From: an uncultured Coriobacteriales bacterium
GTDB taxonomy: Bacteria; Actinomycetota; Coriobacteriia; Coriobacteriales; UMGS124
NCBI GenBank assembly: GCA_902464015.1
Contig: CABQHM010000007.1
Location: forward strand, 1 to 64,000
Length of the DNA: 64,000 bases
Direction: 5' to 3'
The position numbers were made by a program, and so were the translations under genes. The notes beneath the pieces are model-generated. The model ran no database searches. It was given only the letters and a program-made list of their open reading frames with translations, and was not told where the DNA came from. Of the stretch, positions 42,830-51,928 are shown piece by piece (within the stretch, counting starts at the first letter, position 1; every line of letters begins with the position of its first letter).

Positions 42830-43641
42830 TGAGCATGCGCAACCCCCAGAACGAGCGCTACACGGTCGAGCGCGAGGGTCGCTCTCAGGGAAGCGTCAAG
42901 CCTCGTACCGCCTCGGCCAAGCCGGCCTCCAAGGCGGGCGCCTCGGTGCGCACGACGAGCAAGCCCAAGCCGAAGAACGCCAAGCAGCGTGCGATGGCTG
43001 AGATGAACATGTCCAAGGAGGAGAAGAAGGCGGCCCGTGCCAAGGAGCGCGAGGCGGAGAACGTTGCCTACACTGCCATCGACATCCTCACGCGCAAGGA
43101 CGCCCGCTACAAGAAGCTCCGTCGCATCTGGTGGGTGCTTCTCGTGGTTGCCGTCATCTTCACCGTGCTCTCCTGGGCTACCGTGAGCATCGAGATGCCC
43201 CTTGCGGTCAACATCGTGTCGCTCATCCTTGCCTACGCGGCCATCATCTCCGCCCTCGTCATGGACTTCACCGTGGTGCGCAAGTGCCGCAACAAGCACC
43301 GTGACAAGGTCGCTTCCATGACGCGCAAGCAGCAGGAGCGCATCGTGTACGAGGCTCAGGTCGAGGCCGGCGCCAGGGCCGCCGCCAAGGCTGCCCGCAA
43401 GGAGGCCAAGAAGGCCGGCAAGTCGGCTGCCGAGATCGAGGCTGCCGCCAAGGAGGCCTGCGATATGGCGATGGCCGGCGTGAAGCCCGCCGATGACTCC
43501 GAGGCCGCCGACCAGGCGACCGCCAAGGACGAGGAGCCCAAGAAGAAGGCCAAGGAGCCTGCCGCGCCCCTCACACCCGAGGAAGAGCGCCTCGCCGCGG
43601 CCGCCCAGGTCGCCCGCGAGTTCGCCAACTCGAAGCGCTAA
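42829..43641 (+). CDS. Hypothetical membrane protein with long charged termini
   Basis: A 270-residue protein translationally coupled to purC (TAATG). A ~95-residue Lys/Arg/Ser/Pro-rich N-terminus precedes two membrane helices (IWWVLLVVAVIFTVLSW and AVNIVSLILAYAAIISALVM) and a C-terminal tail of ~140 residues that is Ala/Lys/Glu-rich and likely helical. The basic N-terminus suggests contact with nucleic acid or acidic lipids. I do not recognise a family. Its position between two purine genes may be operon hitch-hiking. Confidence 0.75.
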   Translation: MSMRNPQNERYTVEREGRSQGSVKPRTASAKPASKAGASVRTTSKPKPKNAKQRAMAEMNMSKEEKKAARAKEREAENVAYTAIDILTRKDARYKKLRRIWWVLLVVAVIFTVLSWATVSIEMPLAVNIVSLILAYAAIISALVMDFTVVRKCRNKHRDKVASMTRKQQERIVYEAQVEAGARAAAKAARKEAKKAGKSAAEIEAAAKEACDMAMAGVKPADDSEAADQATAKDEEPKKKAKEPAAPLTPEEERLAAAAQVAREFANSKR

Positions 43642-43777
43642 ATAAGGTATCAAGGGGATGTCACGCTTTGGCGGGCATCCCTACTTGTCTTTTACGCCTT
43701 TTACCAGCACAAAAGGTGTTTGCAAGCACGCCCGCACGCACACATTACTCAGCCGGTCTATCCGAAGGTAGGGTCAC

Positions 43778-46700
43778 ATGGTTTCGCGCGTTTACGTGGA
43801 GAAAAAGCCTGGGTTCGACGTCGAGGCTCAGCAGCTGAAGAACGAGCTCACGTCCATTCTGGGCGTCGAGGGCCTGGAGTCTCTGCGCCTCATCAACCGT
43901 TACGACGTGGAGGGTATCTCGCAGGAGCTGTTCGACGCCTGCGTGCCCACCGTCTTCAGCGAGCCCCAGTCCGACGTGGCTTCGGCCGACTTCGAGGCTG
44001 CCGAGGGCGATGCGGTGTTTGCGGTGGAGTTCCTGCCTGGCCAGTTTGACCAGCGCGCTGCCTCTGCTGCCGAGTGCATCCAGCTCATCAGCCAGGGCGA
44101 GCGTCCCGAGGTGCGTTCCGCGAAGGTCTACATCCTCTCCGGCACGCTGACCCCCGAGGCCGTCGAGGCCGTGAAGCACTATGTGGTGAACCCCGTTGAG
44201 GCGCGCCTGGCTTCGCTCGACCTGCCGGCCACCCTGCATGTGGAGTTCCCCAAGCCTGCCATGGTGGAGACGGTCGAGGGCTTCTGCGACCTCGACGAGG
44301 CCGGCCTTGCCGCCTTCATCGACGCGCGCGGCCTGGCCATGGACTTGGCCGACATCAAGTTCTGCCAGGAGTACTTCCGCACGGAGGGGCGCAACCCCAC
44401 CATCACCGAGATCAAGATGATCGACACCTACTGGTCGGACCACTGCCGCCACACCACCTTCGGCACGGTGCTCACCGACGTGGAGATCGACGACCCGCAG
44501 GTGAAGGCCGCCTATGAGCGCTATCTCGACATGCGCCACGAGCTGGGCCGCGACGCCAAGCCCGTGTGCCTCATGGACATGGGCACCATCGGCGCCCGCT
44601 ATCTCAAGAGCAAGGGCATCCTCACGGGTCTCGACGAGTCCGAGGAGATCAACGCCTGCACCGTCAAGGTGAAGGTCGACGTCGACGGGCAGGACGAGGA
44701 CTGGCTCTACCTCTTCAAGAACGAGACGCACAACCACCCCACCGAGATCGAGCCCTTCGGCGGCGCGGCCACCTGCGTGGGCGGCGCCATCCGCGACCCC
44801 TTGTCGGGCCGCAGCTACGTGTATCAGGCCATGCGCGTGACCGGCGCCGCCGACCCCACGGTGCCCGTGAGCCAGACCATCCCCGGCAAGCTGCCCCAGC
44901 GCAAGCTTGTGACCACGGCTGCCGCCGGCTACTCCAGCTACGGCAACCAGATCGGTCTGGCCACCGGCCAGGTCGACGAGCTCTACCATCCCGGCTATGC
45001 CGCCAAGCGCATGGAGATCGGCGCCGTCGTGGGTGCCACGCCCGCCGACCACGTGCGTCGCGAGACGCCTGCCCCCGGCGACGTCATCGTGCTGCTCGGT
45101 GGCCGCACGGGCCGCGACGGCATCGGCGGTGCCACCGGCTCCTCCAAGGCCCACAACCATGAGAGCATCGAGACCTGCGGTGCCGAGGTGCAGAAGGGCA
45201 ATGCCCCGGTCGAGCGCAAGATCCAGCGCCTGTTCCGTCGCGGCGACGCCTGCCGTCTCATCAAGCGCTGCAACGACTTCGGCGCCGGCGGCGTGTCGGT
45301 CGCTGTGGGCGAGCTGGCCGACGGTCTGTTCATCGAGCTTGACCGTGTGCCCAAGAAGTACGAGGGTCTCGACGGCACCGAGCTTGCCATCGCCGAGAGC
45401 CAGGAGCGCATGGCCGTTGCCCTGGCCCCCGAGGACGTCGACACCTTCATCGGCTATGCCACCGAGGAGAACCTCGAGGCCACGCCCATCGCGCGCGTGA
45501 CCGAGGAGCCCCGCGTGCGCATGGTGTGGGACGGCGCCACCATCGTCGACGTGAGCCGTGAGTTCCTCGCCTCCAACGGTGCTCCCAAGCATCAGGCTGC
45601 CAGCGTCGAGAAGGGCGGCGCCTACACCCAGGAGTGGGCGGGCGCCACGCTTGCCGAGCGCATGCGCTCGGTCCTCACCGACCTCAACGTCGCTTCCAAC
45701 AAGGGCCTCTCCGAGCGCTTCGACTCCACCATCGGCGCCTCCACCGTGCTCATGCCCTTCGGCGGCAAGACGCAGCTCACCCCCTCGCTCGCCATGGCGG
45801 CCAAGCTGCCCGTCTTTGGCGAGACCACCACGATGAGCGGCATGGCCTGGGGCTTCAACCCCTACCTGTCGCAGGCAAACCAGTACCAGGGCGCATACCT
45901 TGCCGTGGTCGAGAGCCTCTCCAAGCTCGTTGCCGCCGGCTTTGAGCACAAGAAGGCCTACCTCACGTTCCAGGAGTACTTCGAGAAGCTGCGCGACGAG
46001 CCCGCGCGTTGGGGCAAGCCTGTGGCCAGCGTGCTCGGCGCCCTCGACGCCCAGATCGACCTGGGCGTTGGCTCCATCGGCGGCAAGGACTCCATGAGCG
46101 GTTCCTTCGAGGACCTCGACGTGCCGCCCACGCTCGTCTCCTTCGCCACCGCGGTGGGCAACGTCGCCCGTGCCACCTCGCCTGAGTTCAAGGGCGCGGG
46201 CCACGAGCTCGTGCTCATCCAGCCTGCTTGCGAGCTCGGCAGCATCGTGCCGGGCAAGAAGGGCCTGCTTGAGGCCTTCGACCTCGTTGAGGAGCTCATC
46301 GGCTCGGGTCAGGCGCTGGCCGTTTCCACCGCTGGCTACGGCGACCTTGCCGAGGCCCTCTTCAAGATGTGCGTGGGCAACCAGCTGGGTGTCGCGCTCG
46401 ACCGCAACTTCGACGTCGACGAGCTCTTTGTGCCTGCATACGGCAGCTTCATCGTCGAGCTTGCCGAGGGCGCCCATGTTGACGAGCGCATCGCGAGCAT
46501 CGCCGTCACGCGCCTTGGCGCCACGACGGCTGAGTACGCGATTGCCTACCCCGGCCACGTGGCCTCTTCGGGCGAGCGCGTCGGTGCCGAGACCATCGAC
46601 CTCACGCAGCTTCAGGAGGCCTGGGAGCATGGCATCGAGGACGTCTTCCCGTATCGTGCTGCCGGCGAGGAAGTTCAGACTGTGAGCTTCCATGCCGAGG

Positions 46701-47530
46701 CTCCGCATGTGTTCCTCGGTGGCCGCACGCCGCGCCCGCGCGTCATCATCCCCGTGTTCCCCGGCAACAACTGCGAGTACGACTCCGCTCGCGCCTTCAA
46801 CCGCGCCGGCGCTCAGGCTGAGACGCTCATCGTCAACAACCTCACGCCTGCCGCCGTTGCCGAGAGCACCGAGAAGCTCGCCCAGGCCATTCGCGACAGC
46901 CAGATCGTCATGATCCCCGGTGGCTTTTCCGGCGGTGACGAGCCCGACGGTTCGGCCAAGTTCATCACCGCGTTCTTCCGTGCCCCGCAGGTGACCGAGG
47001 CCGTGCGCGACCTGCTCCAGAGCCGCGACGGTCTCATGCTGGGCATCTGCAACGGCTTCCAGGCGCTCGTGAAGCTGGGCCTTGTGCCCTTCGGCGACAT
47101 CCGCCCCATGGATGCCGGCTGCCCCACACTCACGTTCAACACCATCGGCCGTCACCAGAGCCGCCTGGTGCGCACGCGCGTTGCCTCCAACATGTCGCCT
47201 TGGCTCAGCAAGTGCGAGGTCGGCGACATCCACACGGTGGCCATCAGCCACGGCGAGGGCCGCTTCGTCGCCAACGACGAGGTGCTTGCCAGCATGCTCG
47301 CAAACGGCCAGGTTGCCACGCAGTACGTGAACGAGGCCGGCGTGCCGAGCATGGACCTGTCGGTGAACCCCAACGGCTCGCTGCTCGCCATCGAGGGCAT
47401 CACGAGCCCCGACGGTCGCGTGTTCGGCAAGATGGGCCACTCCGAGCGCTCCGGCAAGGGTCTCTACGCCAACGTGCCGGGCAACAAGTACCAGCCCATC
47501 TTCGAGGGCGGCGTTTCGTACTTCCTGTAA
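43778..47530 (+). CDS. purL: Phosphoribosylformylglycinamidine synthase, single-chain (PurL-PurQ fusion)
   Basis: Converts FGAR plus glutamine and ATP to FGAM. At 1250 residues it is the long one-chain type: a PurS-like N-terminus, two AIR-synthase-like halves (with FKNETHNHPTEIEPFGGAAT and SIGGKDSMSGSFEDL), and a C-terminal class I glutaminase (RVIIPVFPGNNCEYD, MIPGGFSGGDEP, nucleophile in MLGICNGFQAL, and SHGEGRF). Slightly shorter than the ~1300-residue proteobacterial enzyme, as in clostridial forms. Separate purS and purQ are not needed. Start ATG follows AAGGTAGGG. Confidence 0.95.
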   Translation: MVSRVYVEKKPGFDVEAQQLKNELTSILGVEGLESLRLINRYDVEGISQELFDACVPTVFSEPQSDVASADFEAAEGDAVFAVEFLPGQFDQRAASAAECIQLISQGERPEVRSAKVYILSGTLTPEAVEAVKHYVVNPVEARLASLDLPATLHVEFPKPAMVETVEGFCDLDEAGLAAFIDARGLAMDLADIKFCQEYFRTEGRNPTITEIKMIDTYWSDHCRHTTFGTVLTDVEIDDPQVKAAYERYLDMRHELGRDAKPVCLMDMGTIGARYLKSKGILTGLDESEEINACTVKVKVDVDGQDEDWLYLFKNETHNHPTEIEPFGGAATCVGGAIRDPLSGRSYVYQAMRVTGAADPTVPVSQTIPGKLPQRKLVTTAAAGYSSYGNQIGLATGQVDELYHPGYAAKRMEIGAVVGATPADHVRRETPAPGDVIVLLGGRTGRDGIGGATGSSKAHNHESIETCGAEVQKGNAPVERKIQRLFRRGDACRLIKRCNDFGAGGVSVAVGELADGLFIELDRVPKKYEGLDGTELAIAESQERMAVALAPEDVDTFIGYATEENLEATPIARVTEEPRVRMVWDGATIVDVSREFLASNGAPKHQAASVEKGGAYTQEWAGATLAERMRSVLTDLNVASNKGLSERFDSTIGASTVLMPFGGKTQLTPSLAMAAKLPVFGETTTMSGMAWGFNPYLSQANQYQGAYLAVVESLSKLVAAGFEHKKAYLTFQEYFEKLRDEPARWGKPVASVLGALDAQIDLGVGSIGGKDSMSGSFEDLDVPPTLVSFATAVGNVARATSPEFKGAGHELVLIQPACELGSIVPGKKGLLEAFDLVEELIGSGQALAVSTAGYGDLAEALFKMCVGNQLGVALDRNFDVDELFVPAYGSFIVELAEGAHVDERIASIAVTRLGATTAEYAIAYPGHVASSGERVGAETIDLTQLQEAWEHGIEDVFPYRAAGEEVQTVSFHAEAPHVFLGGRTPRPRVIIPVFPGNNCEYDSARAFNRAGAQAETLIVNNLTPAAVAESTEKLAQAIRDSQIVMIPGGFSGGDEPDGSAKFITAFFRAPQVTEAVRDLLQSRDGLMLGICNGFQALVKLGLVPFGDIRPMDAGCPTLTFNTIGRHQSRLVRTRVASNMSPWLSKCEVGDIHTVAISHGEGRFVANDEVLASMLANGQVATQYVNEAGVPSMDLSVNPNGSLLAIEGITSPDGRVFGKMGHSERSGKGLYANVPGNKYQPIFEGGVSYFL

Positions 47531-47644
47531 GGGCCTTTGACCGGAAACGCCGGTATCTGTTCTTGTCAGACGGGGTAGACTCGACCTGTGGGTGTCGAGC
47601 CTGCCCCGTCTTTGTGTACGGGGTTCCAAAGAAAGGACCGCCGC

Positions 47645-47845
47645 ATGAAAGAGCTCTTTGGTTTCCAGATTCCCGAACCGCTGTTTTGGGTAATCGTCGC
47701 CGTCGTAATCATCGCTGTTATCGCCGCTATCGCCATTCCCATTTACAAGGGCTACAAGGCCGAGCTTGAGCGCCAGGCAAAGCTCGAGGCCAAGAAGAAG
47801 GCCGCCGCAAAGAAGAAGGCTGCTACCAAGAAGACAAGCAGGTAG
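47645..47845 (+). CDS. Small single-pass membrane protein with a Lys/Ala tail
   Basis: A 66-residue protein: an N-terminal amphipathic piece (MKELFGFQIPEP), one membrane helix (LFWVIVAVVIIAVIAAIAIP) and a cytoplasmic tail made of KKKAAAKKKAATKK-type repeats. ATG follows GAAAGGACC at a good distance, and a very strong terminator follows, so the gene is probably expressed as a unit of its own. No function is known; the basic tail could bind nucleic acid or acidic lipids. Confidence 0.72.
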   Translation: MKELFGFQIPEPLFWVIVAVVIIAVIAAIAIPIYKGYKAELERQAKLEAKKKAAAKKKAATKKTSR

Positions 47846-47874
47846 AACGCGCTGACCACCAGCGCACCCAACGC

Positions 47875-47925
47875 AAAGAGGGCCCCTTTCCTAACGTATT
47901 CACGCCAAGGAAAGGGGCCCTCTTT
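47875..47925. terminator. Long perfect bidirectional terminator
   Basis: AAAGAGGGCCCCTTTCCT pairs with its complement across a 14-nt loop; the stem itself supplies T-rich ends on both strands. Confidence 0.85.
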
Positions 47926-47960
47926 CGTATCTAAGTTCCACCCGCTGAGCGCCTCATGCT

Positions 47961-48206
47961 AGGTTCCGCAACCCACTAAAACGCGGGTTCTCGTCCGCAA
48001 GGCGCCGGGAGGCGACGTGCGCGGTGCGGGCCTTTGGCCTACTGGATGTACGTGAGCCTCCCGGGAACGCAGCGCATCAGGTTCCGCATCCCCACTAAAA
48101 CGCGGGTTCTCGTCCGCAAGGCGCCGGGAGGCGATGCGCGCGGTGCGGGCCTTTGGCCTACTGGATGTACGTGAGCCTCCCGGGAACGCAGCGGACGAGG
48201 TTCCGC
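47961..48206. repeat. Two tandem ~118-bp structured repeats plus a partial third
   Basis: Unit 1 is 47961-48078 (118 bp), unit 2 is 48079-48197 (119 bp), and AGGTTCCGC at 48198-48206 begins a third. The units differ at only a handful of positions. Each contains CCGGGAGGC paired with GCCTCCCGG, and unit 2 adds an outer 9-bp stem CTCGTCCGC (48109-48117) with GCGGACGAG (48191-48199). It fills the gap between the convergent small membrane protein and the ABC exporter. No long ORF fits it; it could be a REP/MITE-like element or a structured RNA. Confidence 0.85.
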
Positions 48207-48210
48207 TACA

Positions 48211-51200
48211 TCATACAAGTGTGCCGTTGGAGAGAGTGTGGGTGTCGTCGGCTATAGCTCCCGCGCTTGCGCGGTGGGTCACGATGACCACCGTCTTGTC
48301 GGCGCGATTCTCTTGCAGTGCCTTGAGGACGCTTGCCTCGGAGAGGGCGTCGAGGTTGCTGGTGGGCTCGTCGAGCAGGAGCAGCGGCGCATCCTGCAAG
48401 AAGACGCGGGCAAGGCCCAGGCGCTGGCGCTCGCCGCCGGAGAGCGAGTCGCCCAGCTCGGCAAGTTGCGTGTCGAGGCCCTGCGGCAGGCGCTCCACAA
48501 GCTCGCGCAAGGCAGCCTTCTCGAGTGCCGTCATGAGCTCTTCGTTGCTCGCGTCTGCCTTGGCCACGAGGAGATTCTCGCGGATGGTGGTTGCGAAGAG
48601 GAACGTGTCCTGCTCCATGAGGCCCTGCTGGCTGCGCAGGCTCGCGGTGTTCACGCCACGCAGGTCCAAGCCGGAGATGGTCACGCGGCCGCTCTGGGGA
48701 TCCCAGAAACGCATGAGGAGCTTGAGCAGGGTCGACTTGCCCATGCCGCTGGGTCCGGCGATGCGCACGACGCGCCCGGGGCGGATGTCGACATCAATGT
48801 CGGAGAGAATCTTCTTGTCGCGATAGGCGAAGCTCACCTCGCGCATCGCCATGCCCTCAAACGTACTGACGTCGACGCCGTCGGTCACCTCAGGCGTCTG
48901 AGGGGCCTCTTCGAGCAGGTCGAGCACGCGCGAGCCTGCGGCGAGGGTCTGCTGCAGGGTGCTTCCCAGGGCGGCGACGGCCAAAAGTGGCCCGAAGGAG
49001 GCCATGAAGGTGCCTGCCGCCATAACGGCGCGGCCGAACTCGAGCGTTCCCTGCATGACGAACAACATTGCCAGCGCAATCATTGCGACGTCGAGCGCCA
49101 GCACCACGGCGCCCGAGACAGCCAGGGCGTTGGCACTGCGGCCCTTGAGCTTGCGCTCGGTGCAGGCTAGCGATGCCATGCGCTCGTCCAGCTCGCGGGC
49201 GCGCTGCTTCTGGGCGCCGAACTGGAGGGTCTCAGACAGGCCGCGCAGCGAGTCGAGCACGAAGGAGTTCATCTTTCCCACCTGCTGGCGCAGTTCAAGG
49301 CCGCCCGTTGCGGTGTAGCGGGAGGAGCACCACGGCACGACGACGCCTACGCAGATGAAGCCAAACGCTGCGAAGCCAACAAGCTGCGGTGCCTGGAGAC
49401 CGATGAAGACGAGCACGATGATGCTGACGGCAAGGGCAATCGCCGCAGGTGAGAGGGTGTGTGCGTAGAAGACCTCAAGCAACTCGATGTCGGCGGTGAC
49501 CAGGGAGACGAGGTCGCCCTTCTCCTTGCCCTCGAGCTTGGCGGGGGCAAGGCGGCGCATGGCGGCAAAGACCTTGTCGCGAACGAGCGCCAACACCCTG
49601 AAGGCCAGATAGTGGTTGCACAGCTGTTCGGCATAGCGCAGGGGTCCACGTGCGACGCCGCACACGACGGCGGCCGCAGCGGCGACGCCCGCGGCAATCC
49701 AATGCGCCTGTCCCTCAAGGTCGAGCAGGGCCGAGGTCGCCAGGACCGTGATGCCTATTGCAGCGAGGAAGCCGGCGACGCCGAGCACAACGGCACAGGC
49801 GAGCACGCCCAGCAAGGGACGGGTGAGCTTCACGAGCTCGAGCATGATGCGAACTTTGCCGCGCTTAGGGGCTGTGGCACCCATGCCTGCGGCTGCCTGC
49901 TGAGAGGGAGCATCGCCGCCAACCTCGCACGACGAGACGCCCGTGGACTTGCTCGCAGCGCCCCCAGCGGTACCGCATGTCTTCTCGTCAGCATTTGCGT
50001 CACCGCCCTCGGTCGCACGGCATACTTGCTCGCCGGCTGCTGCGCCCACGCTCTCAGCCATCCGGCATGCTTGCTCTCTGACCTGCATGTTCTCGTTGTC
50101 GCCACTGCGAGCAGAGAAGTCCTCAAGCTCTGCCTGACGTGCCCAAAGACGTGCGTAGGGGCCTTCCTGTCCCGCAAGCTCCTCGTGGGTCCCTGTCTGC
50201 ACAACGCGGCCGGCCTCAAAGACGTACACCTCGTCGCAGCCGCGCAGGGCAGCCAGGCGGTGCGACACCATGACGACGGTCTTGGTGTGCGCGAGCTCGG
50301 CCACGGCGTCGATGATCGCGGCCTCGCTGTCTGCGTCGATGTTGGAAGTTGCCTCGTCGAAGATGTAGACGGGCGTGTCGTGCAGCAGGGCGCGTGCCAT
50401 GGCGAGACGCTGGCGCTGGCCGCCGGAGAGGTTCGTGCCCTCGGCGCTGACGGGAACGTCCAGGCCGCCGTTGCGACGCACGAAATCGTCGATGCGGCAG
50501 CGGTTGAGGGCCTCCCACAACTCGTCGTCGCTTGCCCCGGGGCGTGCCATCAACAGATTCGAGCGCACGGTGCCGGCAAAGAGGAAGCTGCGAAAGCCCA
50601 CGTAGGTCACTGTGTCGCGCAGACTTTCGGCCGAGATGTCGCGCAGGTCGATGCCGCCAATCGTGACGCTGCCGGTATAGCTGCGGTTGGCGCCCGTGAG
50701 GATGCCGGCCAAAGTCGACTTGCCCGATCCGCTTGCGCCCGTGATGCCCACGAAGCCGCCGGGCTTTGCCGTGAAGTCGGCGTCCTGGAGCACGGTGCGG
50801 GTCCCGTCGTAGGAGTAGGACACGTTGCGACATTCGATGCCCACCGAAGCGCAGGTGACAGCCTGGGTGCCGCAGGCAGGCTCGGGGGCGTCGATGATGC
50901 GGTACATGCGCTCGGCCGCGGCCATGCCGCCTGTCGCCGTGTGGAAGAACGAGCCCAGCGTGCGCAGCGGGATGAAGAAGTCGGCCGCGAGGAACACGAA
51001 GGCGAACGCACCGGCAAAGGTCACGGTGCCGGCCGCATAGGAGTTGAGCATCACGACGATGCCTGCTGCGGCGCCCGCAAAGGCAAAGATGTCCATGACG
51101 ATCACGGAGTTCAGCTGCATGGTGAGCAGGCGCATCGTGGCCTTGCGGAACTTTTCCGCCTCCTCGTTCATCCTGCGATGACGCCCCTCATCGGCCCCGA

Positions 51201-51831
51201 AGACCTTGAGCGTGGTGAGACCCTGGATGCTCTCCAGGAAGAGTGCGCCCAGGTCGGTGTAGGAGTGCCAGTAGTCGCCCATGATGCGCTTGGCAATCTT
51301 CATGACAGCCATGAGGGAGATTGGAATGAGCGGCACGCAGCACAGAAGCACCACTGCGGCCGGGGTGCACAGCGGGGCCAGGCAGAAGAAGAGCGTAACC
51401 GAGGCAATGAGGGAGTAGAAGAGTTGCGGCAGGTAGTTGCCGAAATACGCCTCAAGCTGCTCGACGCCTTCGACGCAAAGTTGCGTTGCCTCGCTTGTGG
51501 CGACGGTCTCGCGATAGCTCGGCCCCATGCGCACGAGCTTGTCGTACACGAGCGTGCGCACGCGCTGCTTGGCCAAGGCGGACGCCGCAAGGCCCTGCTT
51601 GGTTGCCTGGGCTTGGCAGACGAGCCTCACTGCCACGGCCACGACGGCCACAAGAAGCGTGCGGGCCAGGTCGATTCCTGCGGCGTCGCCGGCAAGCACG
51701 GACTGCAGCAGGCCACCCACGCTCACGAACAGGACGACGTTGGCCAAAAGGGCCAGCCACTGCAGGGCGACGTTGCCGGCAATGTGGCGCATGACGCCGG
51801 GAACGAGGGAAAACAAGCGTTTATCAAACAC
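48211..51831 (-). CDS. Fused CydDC-like ABC exporter (two TMD-NBD halves in one chain)
   Basis: A 1206-residue full ABC exporter. Half 1 (to about residue 575) has six membrane helices and an NBD with GASGSGKST, LSGGQRQRLA and YIFDEATSNID; half 2 (from about 670) repeats the layout with GPSGMGKST, LSGGERQRLG and LLLLDEPTSNLD. This matches CydD fused to CydC, which exports cysteine and glutathione and is needed for cytochrome bd assembly. The linker between the halves is hydrophilic and holds four cysteines at about 15-residue intervals. Start is GTG with AGAGGAA upstream. A large palindrome lies directly upstream. Confidence 0.87.
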   Translation of the reverse strand: MFDKRLFSLVPGVMRHIAGNVALQWLALLANVVLFVSVGGLLQSVLAGDAAGIDLARTLLVAVVAVAVRLVCQAQATKQGLAASALAKQRVRTLVYDKLVRMGPSYRETVATSEATQLCVEGVEQLEAYFGNYLPQLFYSLIASVTLFFCLAPLCTPAAVVLLCCVPLIPISLMAVMKIAKRIMGDYWHSYTDLGALFLESIQGLTTLKVFGADEGRHRRMNEEAEKFRKATMRLLTMQLNSVIVMDIFAFAGAAAGIVVMLNSYAAGTVTFAGAFAFVFLAADFFIPLRTLGSFFHTATGGMAAAERMYRIIDAPEPACGTQAVTCASVGIECRNVSYSYDGTRTVLQDADFTAKPGGFVGITGASGSGKSTLAGILTGANRSYTGSVTIGGIDLRDISAESLRDTVTYVGFRSFLFAGTVRSNLLMARPGASDDELWEALNRCRIDDFVRRNGGLDVPVSAEGTNLSGGQRQRLAMARALLHDTPVYIFDEATSNIDADSEAAIIDAVAELAHTKTVVMVSHRLAALRGCDEVYVFEAGRVVQTGTHEELAGQEGPYARLWARQAELEDFSARSGDNENMQVREQACRMAESVGAAAGEQVCRATEGGDANADEKTCGTAGGAASKSTGVSSCEVGGDAPSQQAAAGMGATAPKRGKVRIMLELVKLTRPLLGVLACAVVLGVAGFLAAIGITVLATSALLDLEGQAHWIAAGVAAAAAVVCGVARGPLRYAEQLCNHYLAFRVLALVRDKVFAAMRRLAPAKLEGKEKGDLVSLVTADIELLEVFYAHTLSPAAIALAVSIIVLVFIGLQAPQLVGFAAFGFICVGVVVPWCSSRYTATGGLELRQQVGKMNSFVLDSLRGLSETLQFGAQKQRARELDERMASLACTERKLKGRSANALAVSGAVVLALDVAMIALAMLFVMQGTLEFGRAVMAAGTFMASFGPLLAVAALGSTLQQTLAAGSRVLDLLEEAPQTPEVTDGVDVSTFEGMAMREVSFAYRDKKILSDIDVDIRPGRVVRIAGPSGMGKSTLLKLLMRFWDPQSGRVTISGLDLRGVNTASLRSQQGLMEQDTFLFATTIRENLLVAKADASNEELMTALEKAALRELVERLPQGLDTQLAELGDSLSGGERQRLGLARVFLQDAPLLLLDEPTSNLDALSEASVLKALQENRADKTVVIVTHRASAGAIADDTHTLSNGTLV

Positions 51832-51840
51832 GGCGATTCC

Positions 51841-51894
51841 TCTGCTATCTCGTGAAAAAGGTAAACTCCGGATAATTTTTCACAGGATAGCAGA
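51841..51894. promoter_or_regulatory. 54-bp palindrome upstream of the ABC exporter gene
   Basis: TCTGCTATC (51841-51849) and GTGAAAAA (51852-51859) are mirrored by TTTTTCAC (51876-51883) and GATAGCAGA (51886-51894), with a 16-bp centre. Only the two bases between the arms do not pair well. It begins 10 bp upstream of the GTG start and lies in the 97-bp gap after the transglutaminase gene. It can be an operator or an RNA stem-loop; no T tract follows. Confidence 0.65.
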
Positions 51895-51928
51895 CCAGTT
51901 ATGTAAGTTAAACTTTTACAACAAAAAG

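Noticed and set aside
43653..43681. GGGATG/CATCCC hairpin between the purC-linked membrane gene and purL
   Set aside because: The stem is only six pairs with a long loop and no clean T tract, too weak to call a terminator.
43745..47629. A 1294-codon open frame antisense to purL
   Set aside because: It is the shadow of a GC-rich real gene: His/Gly/Ala/Val-rich with no domain, whereas the plus strand encodes a complete FGAM synthase.
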